From Hafnia alvei (GTDB lineage: Bacteria; Pseudomonadota; Gammaproteobacteria; Enterobacterales; Enterobacteriaceae): a stretch of DNA of 64,000 nucleotides. This document shows positions 16,630 through 26,451 of the stretch, in pieces. The DNA is taken from contig NZ_OZ061315.1 in assembly GCF_964063325.1 (NCBI RefSeq), forward strand, positions 2,728,001 through 2,792,000, given 5' to 3'. Each line of letters opens with the position of its first letter. Positions within the stretch are counted from its first letter, which is position 1. Below the pieces are notes generated by a model that searched no databases, had not been told where the DNA came from, and worked only from the letters and a program-made list of their open reading frames with translations. A program made the position numbers and the translations under genes.

Positions 16630-16679
16630 AACCACAGCTCCTCATTGGTTTCATTACCACAGCAAATAATTAATCGTCG

Positions 16680-17591
16680 TTAGTCGGTCAAATTCAAAAA
16701 CGCGGCACCGCGCACGCCGCCAGCATCACCGTAACGAGCAGGCTCAATACGTGGCGCTTTAGCAACCCGCAGCAAAGCACGCGGGACGCGCTCATTCAGC
16801 AGCGGATAGAGCTCAGAGAAATTCGACAATCCACCGCCGAGCACCACCAGATGCGGGTCGATCACGGTAAATAAATTTCCCAAACACATCGCCAACACGT
16901 CGGCAAAGCAATCTACATGCGCCAACGCTTTATCATCCCCCGCGCGGTAACGCTCAATAATTTCTTTAGCACCGAGATTTTCACCGGTACGGTGCTGATA
17001 CAGCCATTCAAAGCCACGCCCAGAAATATATTTTTCGATGCAGCCCTGCTGTCCGCAGCCGCACGCTACACGGGGTGTGTCCGCTCCCATACGATCCAAG
17101 GCATCAACCGGCAAACGGAAATGGCCAAACTCACCGGCAATATAATTACGGCCAGTCAAGGTTTTACCATTAATCACCAATCCACCGCCCACGCCGGTAC
17201 CGAGGATGATCCCAAGCACAATGGGATAAGCACGGAACTCTTCGTCCCACGCTTCCGAGAGAGCAAAACAGTTGGCATCGTTATCCACTCGAACCGGACG
17301 CCCGATAAGCTGAGAAAGATCGCGTGGAAGCGGTTTTCCCATTGCGGCAGGCACGTTAGACGTGAAGAGTTCGCCCGTATCGGCGTTGGGTAATCCAGGG
17401 ATGCCGATACCTACTTTACCCTGAGCGCCGGTAAAAGCATCGGCCTCAAAGGTTAACGACGCTAGCGTATTTAACAGTTCATGGTAATCGTCGCGTGGCG
17501 TAGGCACCCGCTTACGCCAAATTTGATTCAGCTCGGCGTCGAATACGCCCAGCTCTATTTTGGTGCCGCCCATGTCAAAACCGTAATACAT
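16680..17591 (-). CDS. nagK: N-acetyl-D-glucosamine kinase
   Basis: ROK-family cytoplasmic kinase that phosphorylates GlcNAc released during murein recycling, 303 aa (same as E. coli). The N-terminal phosphate-binding DMGGTKIELGVF, the ROK signature and the zinc site CGCGQQGCIEKYISGRG (about residues 178-194) are intact. AAGGAG precedes the ATG. It is upstream of cobB, as in E. coli. Confidence 0.94.
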   Translation of the reverse strand: MYYGFDMGGTKIELGVFDAELNQIWRKRVPTPRDDYHELLNTLASLTFEADAFTGAQGKVGIGIPGLPNADTGELFTSNVPAAMGKPLPRDLSQLIGRPVRVDNDANCFALSEAWDEEFRAYPIVLGIILGTGVGGGLVINGKTLTGRNYIAGEFGHFRLPVDALDRMGADTPRVACGCGQQGCIEKYISGRGFEWLYQHRTGENLGAKEIIERYRAGDDKALAHVDCFADVLAMCLGNLFTVIDPHLVVLGGGLSNFSELYPLLNERVPRALLRVAKAPRIEPARYGDAGGVRGAAFLNLTD

Positions 17592-17668
17592 TAACTCTCC
17601 TTGTTGCGCGTCGTTAAATGAAGTCGTTACTGTCTGCCGTTTATCTCGGTATTATTGACCACCGCAGG

Positions 17669-18919
17669 TTACTGACCGCCGCTGAGTACACGCGCAGGAT
17701 CGATACGGCTTGCGCGACGAGCGGGATACCAGCTGGCCACCAAACTCAGCACAATCGCCGTGACCAGCACTTCCACCACGTCAATCCAATGCAGCTCTGT
17801 CGGCAAGAAATCGATAGGATAAATATCGCCCGATAGCAATCGATGCCCGATCACCTTTTCAATAACTTTAGAAATATTAGTCAGTTCGAGTGATGCCACC
17901 ACGCCGATCACCACACCGCAAATGCTACCAACCATGCCCGCAAGCAATCCATACCAGATAAAAATCGCGCGAATAAGCCGGTCTTTCGCACCCAGCGTTC
18001 TTAGTACGGCGATATCACTGCTTTTGTCTTTCACCGCCATCACCAGCGTAGACACAATGTTGAAACACGCCACCCCAATCACCAAAACCATCGCCAGATA
18101 CATGATGGCGCGGATCATCTGGATGTCACGGAACATATAGCCGTAGGTGCCTTTCCAACTGCGAATATAAACGTATGCATTGGTCACCTCACCCGCATCT
18201 CGCACCAGTTTGTCGGCGTTAAAGACATCCGCAACTTTGATGGAAATACCGGTAACGCTGTTGCCAAGATCTTGATACTGCTGAGCATCCGCCAGCGGTA
18301 CCATCGCCAAACTGTGATCCAGCATGCCACTTAATTGCAAAATACCGCTCACGTGCAGACGAATACGTTTAGGCTGCAAAAGCTTCATCTGTGGATCGTT
18401 GTTTGGCACCATCACGGTCACCCAATCGCCAACCTTCACATGCAGCGCATCAGCCACACCTTTACCGAGAATAACCTGCTGCTCTCCGGCTTTAAACGTT
18501 GACCATGCGTTACCCTGCACGTATTGCGACAGTGAGCTCACGCGGCTCTCTTGCTCTGGATTAACGCCGCGCAGTTGTACCGCCACCAGCTGAGTGCCGC
18601 TTTCAATCAGGCCAGTAAATTCCACATAGGGTGCTGCAGCAACGATACCCTTTACTTTTTCAACACGTTCTAATACCTGCGGCCAGCCGTTAAATGGCTG
18701 CTCCACTGGGTAGATTTCACCGTGAGGCACAACGGAAAGAATGCGATGATCCAACTCGCGTTCAAACCCATTCATGGCGCTCAGGCCGACGATCAAAACG
18801 GCGACCCCCAGCGCAATACCAACGGTAGAAATCACGGAAATCAGAGACACCATGCCGCCACGGCGTCGTCCGCGGCTAAAACGCAGACCGATCAGCAGAG
18901 ATAATGGTGAAGCCGACAT
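17669..18919 (-). CDS. lolE: Lipoprotein-releasing permease subunit LolE
   Basis: Inner-membrane subunit of the LolCDE ABC complex that extracts mature lipoproteins from the inner membrane and hands them to LolA, 416 aa. It has one N-terminal transmembrane helix (about 20-50), a large periplasmic MacB-type domain and three C-terminal helices ending before WYPARRASRIDPARVLSGGQ. The motif SAMNGFERELDHRIL matches LolE. Its ATG shares one base with the lolD stop. Confidence 0.94.
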   Translation of the reverse strand: MSASPLSLLIGLRFSRGRRRGGMVSLISVISTVGIALGVAVLIVGLSAMNGFERELDHRILSVVPHGEIYPVEQPFNGWPQVLERVEKVKGIVAAAPYVEFTGLIESGTQLVAVQLRGVNPEQESRVSSLSQYVQGNAWSTFKAGEQQVILGKGVADALHVKVGDWVTVMVPNNDPQMKLLQPKRIRLHVSGILQLSGMLDHSLAMVPLADAQQYQDLGNSVTGISIKVADVFNADKLVRDAGEVTNAYVYIRSWKGTYGYMFRDIQMIRAIMYLAMVLVIGVACFNIVSTLVMAVKDKSSDIAVLRTLGAKDRLIRAIFIWYGLLAGMVGSICGVVIGVVASLELTNISKVIEKVIGHRLLSGDIYPIDFLPTELHWIDVVEVLVTAIVLSLVASWYPARRASRIDPARVLSGGQ

Positions 18920-19638
18920 TATTGCGCCCCCATCAGGGTCACATTTTGCTGAAGCTGGCCATCGCGCATTTCTAGCTGACGGTTCAAACGCTTCGCCAAT
19001 GCCAAGTCATGGGTAACAACCAAAAAAGCCGTTCCTTGACGCACATTTAGCTCGCCTAACAGGTCAAAAATACTGTCGGCGGTGCGCATATCAAGGTTAC
19101 CGGTCGGTTCATCAGCCAACACCAAAGAGGGATTGTTTACTAACGCACGCGCAATCGCCACGCGCTGACGCTCACCGCCCGACAGCTCGGAAGGTCGATG
19201 ATGGCTACGCTTAGCCAATCCAACGGCGGTCAGCATGTCCATCGCTTTGCCTTGGGCGTCGTCACCTTTTTTACCACCAATTAGCAGCGGCATCATCACG
19301 TTCTCTAACGCGCTAAAATCGGGCAGCAAATGGTGAAATTGATAGATAAAACCCAGCTCACGGTTTCGTAGTTCGGCTTTGGCAGCTGAAGACATATCGT
19401 TGAGCGATTGACCTTTAAAAATCACTTCGCCGGAGGTCGGAGAGTCCAGACCACCAAGCAGATGCAGCAACGTACTTTTACCTGAACCTGAGCTGCCCAC
19501 GATGGCCATCATTTCGCCGGGCTGCATGTCAAAGGTCACATTACGCAATACGTCCGTGTGCAATTTACCTTCGTGATAGGTTTTGCACAGGTCTTTGCAC
19601 TGCAACAGTTCTTTATACAAAGACGGAGAATTACTCAT
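18919..19638 (-). CDS. lolD: Lipoprotein-releasing ATPase LolD
   Basis: ATP-binding subunit of LolCDE, 239 aa. Walker A GSSGSGKST, ABC signature LSGGERQRVAIAR, Walker B LVLADEPTGNLD and the switch histidine (VVTHD) are all present. The start lies inside the last codons of lolC (8-base overlap) and the end overlaps lolE, so the three proteins are made from one coupled message. Confidence 0.95.
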   Translation of the reverse strand: MSNSPSLYKELLQCKDLCKTYHEGKLHTDVLRNVTFDMQPGEMMAIVGSSGSGKSTLLHLLGGLDSPTSGEVIFKGQSLNDMSSAAKAELRNRELGFIYQFHHLLPDFSALENVMMPLLIGGKKGDDAQGKAMDMLTAVGLAKRSHHRPSELSGGERQRVAIARALVNNPSLVLADEPTGNLDMRTADSIFDLLGELNVRQGTAFLVVTHDLALAKRLNRQLEMRDGQLQQNVTLMGAQ

Positions 19639-20830
19639 AACGTAAAGCCTCAGCAGGATTCACCGCGGCGGCACGCCACGACGGATATAACGTAGAAAGC
19701 AGCGCGAGCAGCATTGCCACAACGGCAATCAGCACCACCTGCGGAATATTGATATCAACCGGTAAACTCCCACCGGCCAACATTTCGCCTAACCCCGGAA
19801 TAACATTGATTTGGCTGGCAAACACCACGCCCAATACGGCACCGAGTAAGGCACCGATAATACCGGCACTGGCGCCCTGCACCATGAATACCGACATAAT
19901 CTGCGCACGCGTTAATCCTTGGGTTTGCAAAATCGCCACCTCGCCCTGTTTTTCCATCACCAACAGGCTCAACGAGGTAATAATATTAAACGCCGCGACG
20001 GCGATGATTAGGCTGAGCAGCAGCCCCATCATATTTTTTTCCATTTTGACCGCTTGGAATAACTCGCCCTTCCGCTCACGCCAATCTTTCCATACCAAGC
20101 CTTTTGCCAGCGGTTGGCTGACCAGCGCATCAATCGCCAGTGGCTTGTCCATATAAATACGCCAGCCGGTGATATTTCCCAGCGGGTAGCGCATCAGGCG
20201 GGAAGCATCCTGCTGATTCATCAGCATTTGATACTGATCGACTTCGCTATTGGCGGAGAATGTGCCCACCACGTTAAACACGCGTTGGCTAGGAATGCGC
20301 CCCATCGGCGTAAACTGGCTAGCGCTAGGCACCATAATGCGCAGCTTTTCACCGCGCTTCACGCCCAGTTGACCCGCGAGTTGGTCACCTAAAATCACAT
20401 TGTATTGGCCCGGCTGCAAAGCCTGCTGAGTCGCACCATTAAGATAAGGCGACAGCGGATCTTTTTCGTCAGGGTTCACACCGATAATCACGCCCACCGC
20501 CACGCTATGCGCGCTTTGCAATACCGCATTACCGGTGGTCAGCGGCGTGATACTTTTCACACCGACAAGGTGTTCAAACTGTGCGGCAGGAACCTGTTGA
20601 GGATTGATCGACCCTTGTGTCGACGTCACTAATGCCTGCGGCATCAGCCCAAGAATATTATTTTCTAGATCTCGCTCAAAACCGTTCATCACCGAAAGAA
20701 CGGTGACTAACGCCATAACGCCGAGCGTGATACCTATAGTAGAAAGCCAAGAAACAAACCGACCAAAGCGGTCTGAGGCTCGTCCGCGCATGTAACGCAG
20801 ACCGATGAATAACGCGACAGGTTGATACAT
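19631..20830 (-). CDS. lolC: Lipoprotein-releasing permease subunit LolC
   Basis: Partner permease of LolCDE, 399 aa, with the same fold as LolE: one N-terminal and three C-terminal transmembrane helices around a periplasmic domain. In the family the LolC periplasmic domain carries the hook that recruits LolA. VLSVMNGFERDLENNILGLMPQA is the conserved membrane-proximal stretch. First gene of lolCDE; the ribosome site is weak (GGA). The promoter must lie in the 270 bases shared with divergent mfd. Confidence 0.94.
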   Translation of the reverse strand: MYQPVALFIGLRYMRGRASDRFGRFVSWLSTIGITLGVMALVTVLSVMNGFERDLENNILGLMPQALVTSTQGSINPQQVPAAQFEHLVGVKSITPLTTGNAVLQSAHSVAVGVIIGVNPDEKDPLSPYLNGATQQALQPGQYNVILGDQLAGQLGVKRGEKLRIMVPSASQFTPMGRIPSQRVFNVVGTFSANSEVDQYQMLMNQQDASRLMRYPLGNITGWRIYMDKPLAIDALVSQPLAKGLVWKDWRERKGELFQAVKMEKNMMGLLLSLIIAVAAFNIITSLSLLVMEKQGEVAILQTQGLTRAQIMSVFMVQGASAGIIGALLGAVLGVVFASQINVIPGLGEMLAGGSLPVDINIPQVVLIAVVAMLLALLSTLYPSWRAAAVNPAEALRYE

Positions 20831-21102
20831 GAAATCCGTTCGGTTGCAGTTGGTAAGGCAAAATGAGTATGGATGATAACATTTAGGAAACCCAAAAAAA
20901 CTACGTAATGCATTTTCACGTCATTTTGTAGTGATTTCAGGCCCCTCAACGACCTGACGTCAACCCTATCACCCTGCACTTCAACAGTAAGGCATTCACT
21001 CAGCAGTTGCTAAAGTGAAGTGATAAAGGATAATAAAGCCTAGAACCGCGGTGCCTGATCGGGCTACGCGCCAAAAGAGCGACAGAGACTGACTAACGAT
21101 TT

Positions 21103-24100
21103 ATGCCTGAACAATACCAATACACGTTACCTGAGCGTTATACGCTCCCGGCCAAAGCTGGCGATGTACGGCTTTTAGGTCAGCTCACTGGATCTGCATG
21201 CGCGCTAGAATGCGCGCAGATTGCCGAAAAACATGCTGGTCCGGTGGTGCTGATCACCTCGGATATTCAATCAGCGCTACGGCTACGCGACGAAATCCAA
21301 CAGTTCACTACGCGCATGGTGACTACCCTATCTGACTGGGAAACGCTGCCATACGACAGTTTCTCACCGCATCAGGACATCATCTCCGCTCGCCTGTCTA
21401 GCCTGTATCAGCTCCCGACGATGAAACGCGGCGTCTTCATTCTACCGGTCAACACGCTGATGCAGCGCGTATGTCCGCATGAATTCCTGCATGGGCATGC
21501 GCTGGTGATGCAAAAAGGCCAGTTGCTATCCCGCGACAAACTCCGCAGCCAATTAGAACAGGCTGGCTATCGCAGCGTCGATCAGGTAATGGAACACGGT
21601 GAATTTGCCACCCGTGGTGCTTTGCTCGATCTCTATCCGATGGGTAGCGATGAGCCTTACCGTATTGATTTCTTTGATGATGAAATCGACAGTCTGCGTG
21701 TATTTGACGTGGATTCTCAGCGCACGCTTAACGAAGTTGAATCCATCAACTTACTTCCGGCACACGAGTTCCCAACCGATCAAACCGCGATCGAGCTGTT
21801 TCGTAGCCAGTGGCGTGAGCTCTTTGAAGTACGCCGCGATCCCGAACATATTTACCAACAGGTCAGCAAAGGCATCTGGCCTGCGGGGATAGAGTATTGG
21901 CAGCCGCTGTTCTTCAGCCAAGCACTGCCGCCGCTGTTCAGCTATTTCCCAAGCAACACGTTATTAGTCAATACCGGCGAATTAGAAGCCTCGGCGGATC
22001 GATTCTGGTTGGATGTGAATCAGCGCTACGAAAACCGCCGCGTTGACCCCATGCGCCCACTGCTCACGCCCGACAAGCTCTGGTTGCGCGTTGATGAGCT
22101 GTTTTCCTCGCTCAAACAGTGGCCACGCGTTCAGCTAAAAACCGACAAGCTAGATAAAAAAGCGGCGAACACCAACCTCAGCTACCAGCCTTTGCCGGAG
22201 CTCACGGTTCAGGCGCAAAACAAAAATCCGCTCGATCTTCTGCGGCGCTTCATTGAGCAAACCAAAGATGCCATTGTTTTCTCGGTAGAAAGCGAAGGCC
22301 GCCGCGAAACCATGCTAGAACTGCTGGCCCGCATCAAAATAAATCCGAAGCTGATTACCCGCATAGAAGACGCGGAAGCGGGCAAAATTTATATTATGCA
22401 GGGCTCGTGCGAGCATGGATTTATCAATCCCGAGCTCAAGCTTGCGCTGATCTGTGAAAGCGATCTGTTGGGCGAACGCGTTAGCCGTCGTCGCCAAGAC
22501 AACCGCCGCACTATCAATACCGATACCCTGATCCGCAATCTGGCTGAGCTGAGCATCGGTCAACCGGTCGTTCATCTCGAGCACGGCGTGGGCCGCTATG
22601 GCGGTATGACAACGCTGGAAGCCGGCGGCATCAAGGGTGAATACCTGATCCTAACCTATGCCGGTGATGCCAAACTGTATGTTCCGGTTTCCTCGCTATA
22701 TCTGCTAAGCCGCTACTCCGGTGGCGCAGACGAAAGCGCACCGCTGCATAAATTAGGCAGCGACGCGTGGACCCGAGCCCGCCAAAAAGCCGCGGAAAAA
22801 GTCCGCGACGTCGCGGCTGAGCTGCTGGATATTTATGCCATGCGGGCGGCGAAACCCGGCTTTGCGTTCAAACAGGACCGCGAAGCCTATCAAATGTTCT
22901 GCCAAACGTTCCCATTCGAGACGACGCCTGACCAAAGTATGGCGATCAATGCCGTACTCAGCGATATGTGTCAGCCACTGGCGATGGACCGCCTAGTGTG
23001 CGGCGATGTGGGCTTCGGTAAAACAGAAGTGGCGATGCGTGCCGCATTCCTCGCAGTGCACAACAATAAGCAGGTGGCCGTATTAGTGCCAACGACCCTT
23101 CTGGCTCAACAGCATTACGACAATTTCCGTGACCGTTTTGCCAACTGGCCAGTTCGCATCGAAATGATTTCTCGCTTCCGTAGCGCGAAAGAGCAAACGC
23201 AGGTGCTGCAAGATGCCGCTGATGGCAAAGTCGATATTTTAATCGGCACTCACAAACTCTTGCAGGCTGACGTGCAGTGGCGTGATTTGGGTCTTCTGAT
23301 CGTCGACGAAGAGCATCGCTTTGGCGTGCGACAGAAAGAACGCATCAAAGCCATGCGCGCCGACGTGGATATTCTCACGCTGACGGCTACGCCAATCCCA
23401 CGTACGCTCAACATGGCGATGAGCGGAATGCGCGACCTATCGATTATTGCCACGCCTCCGGCGCGTCGTTTAGCCGTGAAAACTTTCGTGCGCGAATACG
23501 ACAGTTTGGTGGTGCGCGAAGCCATCCTGCGTGAGGTGACGCGCGGCGGCCAGGTCTATTACCTGTATAACGACGTTGAAAACATTGAAAAAGCAGCCCA
23601 GAAGTTAAGCGAGCTGGTGCCTGAAGCGCGGATTGCAGTCGGCCATGGCCAGATGCGAGAACGTGAACTTGAACGCGTGATGAATGATTTCCACCACCAG
23701 CGCTTCAACGTTCTGGTATGTACTACGATCATTGAAACGGGCATCGACATCCCAAGCGCTAACACCATCATTATTGAACGCGCCGATCATTTTGGTTTGG
23801 CACAGCTTCACCAGCTGCGTGGGCGTGTGGGTCGCTCTTTCCATCAGGCCTATGCGTATCTGCTTACGCCACCGCCTAAAGCGATGTCGACCGATGCGCA
23901 AAAACGCTTAGAAGCGATTGCGTCGCTGGAAGACTTGGGGGCGGGCTTTGCTTTAGCGACTCACGATCTGGAAATTCGCGGCGCGGGCGAGCTGTTGGGC
24001 GATGACCAAAGCGGCCAGATGACCACCATTGGCTTCTCTCTGTATATGGAACTGCTAGAAAGCGCGGTTGATGCGCTTAAAGAAGGACGCGAACCTTCGC

Positions 24101-24564
24101 TAGAAGATCTCACCAGCAATCAGACCGACGTTGAGCTCCGCATGCCGGTGTTGCTGCCGGATGATTATATCCCGGACGTCAGCACCCGTTTGTCATTCTA
24201 TAAGCGTATTGCCAGCGCCAAGAGTGACGATCAGCTTGAAGAGCTAAAAGTGGAATTGATCGATCGCTTCGGCCTGCTGCCAGATGCCGCGCGTAATTTA
24301 CTGCAAGGCGCCAAGCTGCGTCTGGATGCGATGGAACTTGGTATTCGCCGTATTGAAGGCAATGATAAAGGCGGGTTCATTGAGTTCGGTGAGAAAAATC
24401 ACGTTGACCCCATGTTCCTAATTGGTCTGTTGCAGAAAAAACCGCACATCTTCCGCTTGGATGGGCCAACTAAGCTGAAGTTTATTGTCGACCTCAGCGA
24501 ACGTAAGGTACGGCTCGAGTTTATTTCCGATCTCCTCAGCCAGTTTGCTGAGCATCGGGTTTGA
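21103..24564 (+). CDS. mfd: Transcription-repair coupling factor Mfd
   Basis: SF2 DNA translocase that pushes RNA polymerase off lesions and recruits UvrA, 1153 aa (E. coli 1148). In order: UvrB-homology region (residues 1-330), polymerase-interacting domain around 470-550 (LEHGVGRYGGM), RecG-like motor with Walker A GDVGFGKTEVAMRAAF (about 633), DEEH box VDEEHRFGVRQKER, TRG-type motif (TTIIETGIDIPSANTIII ... HQLRGRVGRS), and C-terminal regulatory domain. All motor motifs look intact. Divergent from lolCDE, as in related genomes. Confidence 0.96.
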   Translation: MPEQYQYTLPERYTLPAKAGDVRLLGQLTGSACALECAQIAEKHAGPVVLITSDIQSALRLRDEIQQFTTRMVTTLSDWETLPYDSFSPHQDIISARLSSLYQLPTMKRGVFILPVNTLMQRVCPHEFLHGHALVMQKGQLLSRDKLRSQLEQAGYRSVDQVMEHGEFATRGALLDLYPMGSDEPYRIDFFDDEIDSLRVFDVDSQRTLNEVESINLLPAHEFPTDQTAIELFRSQWRELFEVRRDPEHIYQQVSKGIWPAGIEYWQPLFFSQALPPLFSYFPSNTLLVNTGELEASADRFWLDVNQRYENRRVDPMRPLLTPDKLWLRVDELFSSLKQWPRVQLKTDKLDKKAANTNLSYQPLPELTVQAQNKNPLDLLRRFIEQTKDAIVFSVESEGRRETMLELLARIKINPKLITRIEDAEAGKIYIMQGSCEHGFINPELKLALICESDLLGERVSRRRQDNRRTINTDTLIRNLAELSIGQPVVHLEHGVGRYGGMTTLEAGGIKGEYLILTYAGDAKLYVPVSSLYLLSRYSGGADESAPLHKLGSDAWTRARQKAAEKVRDVAAELLDIYAMRAAKPGFAFKQDREAYQMFCQTFPFETTPDQSMAINAVLSDMCQPLAMDRLVCGDVGFGKTEVAMRAAFLAVHNNKQVAVLVPTTLLAQQHYDNFRDRFANWPVRIEMISRFRSAKEQTQVLQDAADGKVDILIGTHKLLQADVQWRDLGLLIVDEEHRFGVRQKERIKAMRADVDILTLTATPIPRTLNMAMSGMRDLSIIATPPARRLAVKTFVREYDSLVVREAILREVTRGGQVYYLYNDVENIEKAAQKLSELVPEARIAVGHGQMRERELERVMNDFHHQRFNVLVCTTIIETGIDIPSANTIIIERADHFGLAQLHQLRGRVGRSFHQAYAYLLTPPPKAMSTDAQKRLEAIASLEDLGAGFALATHDLEIRGAGELLGDDQSGQMTTIGFSLYMELLESAVDALKEGREPSLEDLTSNQTDVELRMPVLLPDDYIPDVSTRLSFYKRIASAKSDDQLEELKVELIDRFGLLPDAARNLLQGAKLRLDAMELGIRRIEGNDKGGFIEFGEKNHVDPMFLIGLLQKKPHIFRLDGPTKLKFIVDLSERKVRLEFISDLLSQFAEHRV

Positions 24565-24571
24565 TCTTGCA

Positions 24572-24597
24572 ACGGGGTATATGAATATATGCCCCGT
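24572..24597 (+). terminator. Stem-loop after mfd
   Basis: ACGGGG at 24572-24577 pairs with CCCCGT at 24592-24597, extended by an inner AT stem and a 4-base loop. Only a short T-rich tail follows. Confidence 0.6.
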
Positions 24598-24836
24598 ACT
24601 TTATTGATACAAAATACATGTCATACATACCACATTTTTTATTACGCCGTTGATTATCTATAAATCAAAAAAATTCAGGTCGTAACAATGAAATCTTTCG
24701 AAGTGTTATTTTTATTTGGCTTAACATTTTAATTAATCATAATATAAAAGCATGAACCTGATGAAGAGGAAGCACATTCAACGCTTACGGATATATATGC
24801 TATTAATTAATCGTATTGCAGCAACTTTCCATCTAT

Positions 24837-24875
24837 AAAAACCTCATCTGCATTTTTATTTAAATGAGGTTTTTT
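24837..24875. terminator. Bidirectional terminator
   Basis: Eleven-pair stem AAAAACCTCAT / ATGAGGTTTTT with a 16-base loop; A-run on one side and T-run on the other, so it can act on both strands. It lies 35 bases past the stop of the leftward orphan gene. Confidence 0.75.
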
Positions 24876-24910
24876 ATAATCAGATGATTTAATTCTTTCC
24901 GAATGTAAGA

Positions 24911-25345
24911 TTACCGTTTGATAATTATATAAGATAGAGGCATGGTTCCAATATACTGATCGTCACTATCATTATTTATGACCTCGCCGGTATCTAGATT
25001 AATTCGATGTGTCGGTTCTTTTTTGCAGAAAATCGCTATCTGAACAAAATAAAGCCCATATGGCGCGTTATAGTTAGTTATTTGCCTTATTGTATAATGA
25101 TCCATTAGATTATTTCCTGCAGAATCACAAGGAACCTCAGGGAACTCTACTGTGAACCCTACGCTATCTTCTATATGATGATCAATAGGTTGATCATTAC
25201 TACCAAGAACAGATACGCGATTATACATTACAAACTGTCCATCAGGACAATAAACTTTACCAGCACTCCAGTTACCATAACCAACATGAATACTTCTTGG
25301 GATGTTATTTCCCCCCCTAACCCCAGCACCTATAACTTGCAACAT
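24911..25345 (-). CDS. Hypothetical protein, AT-rich orphan
   Basis: Protein of 144 aa that I cannot assign. The ATG at 25345 follows AAGAGG at good spacing. There is no signal peptide or transmembrane segment. The sequence mixes glycine-rich starts (VIGAGVRGGNNIP), a GNWSAGKVYCPDGQF segment, and a C-terminal half with aromatic beta-strand-like repeats (YGLYFVQIAIFC). The GxW...CPxG pattern faintly recalls vitelline-membrane-outer-layer (VMO-I) beta-prism repeats, which is only a guess. It stands alone with its own terminator in an AT-rich stretch between mfd and ycfJ, suggesting horizontal acquisition. Confidence 0.6.
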   Translation of the reverse strand: MLQVIGAGVRGGNNIPRSIHVGYGNWSAGKVYCPDGQFVMYNRVSVLGSNDQPIDHHIEDSVGFTVEFPEVPCDSAGNNLMDHYTIRQITNYNAPYGLYFVQIAIFCKKEPTHRINLDTGEVINNDSDDQYIGTMPLSYIIIKR

Positions 25346-25859
25346 AAACACCTCTTTAATGTAGTTAAATTAAATGATTACCCATGCAAATATTCGATTT
25401 TTAATACAATCAAAACCAATCGAAATTAACATAAGACAATTTAATGTCAACTCACCACTGACTTATTTACATATTAATTAACCATGTATCAAAGAAATAA
25501 AACAATTGCAGAAATAGCATCTGGTAAATATATACATCGATTTAATGAATTGAATAAATTCACCACCACCAATATATAGTTAACAAACTTAGAAATACTG
25601 GTTTCAGCATCTTTAATACTTATTCAATCTAATTCAGGTTATAGCGCCTAAGATAACCAGCATCATCCAGAATGACATGACAGTCTTACTATTTTCAGGA
25701 TGAATTTTTCACATCTCACTGAAAAAACAAGATGAGCTATATTTATTGAACGGCTTGAATTCACAAATGAATGGCCAAGCTAGGGACTTAAGATTTAGCT
25801 CCATATCATGTGCTGATGAGTTCGTTTTAATACATGAAGTAAATAATGCTGGAATGCTT
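25346..25859. other. AT-rich non-coding stretch
   Basis: About 510 bases upstream of the orphan gene and downstream of ycfJ. It must contain the orphan gene's promoter. Reading both strands I see short stop-riddled fragments only and no element I can name. Confidence 0.5.
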
Positions 25860-25897
25860 GAATCAGTAAGGGAGGCATTAGCCTCCCTTACTGATTC
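25860..25897. repeat. Perfect 17-bp inverted repeat
   Basis: Arms 25860-25876 and 25881-25897 are perfectly complementary around a 4-base ATTA loop. It sits 14 bases past the ycfJ stop. Neither strand has a T run after it, so it is a strong hairpin but not a standard terminator. Confidence 0.7.
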
Positions 25898-25911
25898 GCG
25901 TTATCAAACTC

Positions 25912-26451
25912 TTACACGCTTTGGTTCAGCACCAGCTGGCCGTTACGGTCAACGGGAATTTGGGTACCCGGATCTTTATCCATGCGCACGCGCCCTTGCT
26001 GATCGCCAATTTTGTAGGTGACGTCGTAGCCCAACAGTTTCTGCGATTTGTCGTAAACGGTTGAGCAGCGTTGCTGGGTGCTGGTATAGGTGTCGTTGTT
26101 TTGCATTGCGCCCTGAACCTGATTACCGGCATAGCCACCGCCTAATGCCCCAACCACGGTCGCCACATCTTTGCCGCGCCCGTTACCGATTTGATGGCCT
26201 AATACCCCACCCGCCACTGCGCCTAGCACAGAACCCGCTATTCGATTTTCGTCTTGTACCGGACGGCGATGCGTTACCGTGACATTACGACACTGCTGCC
26301 GTGGGGTCTTCACTGACTCATGAATCGGCGTTGCTGAGAGTACCTGCGCATAACGCGGTCCAGTGCTAAACACGTCTAAACTTGCTACTGCAGCAACGCT
26401 TAACGCTGCGGCTACGCCGATACCAACACCTGCCAACATTGATTTATTCAC
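25912..26451 (-). CDS. ycfJ: YcfJ-family glycine-zipper envelope protein
   Basis: Protein of 179 aa matching E. coli YcfJ along its length. A hydrophobic N-terminal segment (MLAGVGIGVAAALSVAAVASL) anchors or exports it; a glycine-zipper 2TM region (GSVLGAVAGGVLGHQIGNGRGKDVATVVGALGGGYAGNQ) follows. Function is unknown; it is linked to envelope and biofilm stress. The start is GTG at 26451, because AGGAGG lies six bases upstream and the product then begins MNKSMLAG as in E. coli. An upstream in-frame start at 26481 lacks this. Confidence 0.88.
   Translation of the reverse strand: MNKSMLAGVGIGVAAALSVAAVASLDVFSTGPRYAQVLSATPIHESVKTPRQQCRNVTVTHRRPVQDENRIAGSVLGAVAGGVLGHQIGNGRGKDVATVVGALGGGYAGNQVQGAMQNNDTYTSTQQRCSTVYDKSQKLLGYDVTYKIGDQQGRVRMDKDPGTQIPVDRNGQLVLNQSV

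Larger units (their letters stand above)
24565..24910. other. AT-rich gap between mfd and an orphan gene
   Basis: About 345 AT-rich bases. It holds two stem-loops (mfd end, and 24837-24875) and no supportable gene. Confidence 0.6.

Noticed and set aside
25622..25745. Possible transposase-tail remnant on the reverse strand
   Set aside because: A fragment of about 18 codons preceded by multiple stops; too short to assign to any insertion sequence.
25746..26021. Rightward 91-aa frame overlapping the ycfJ 3' end
   Set aside because: It reads through the 17-bp inverted repeat and then antisense to conserved ycfJ codons, with no ribosome site; a chance frame.
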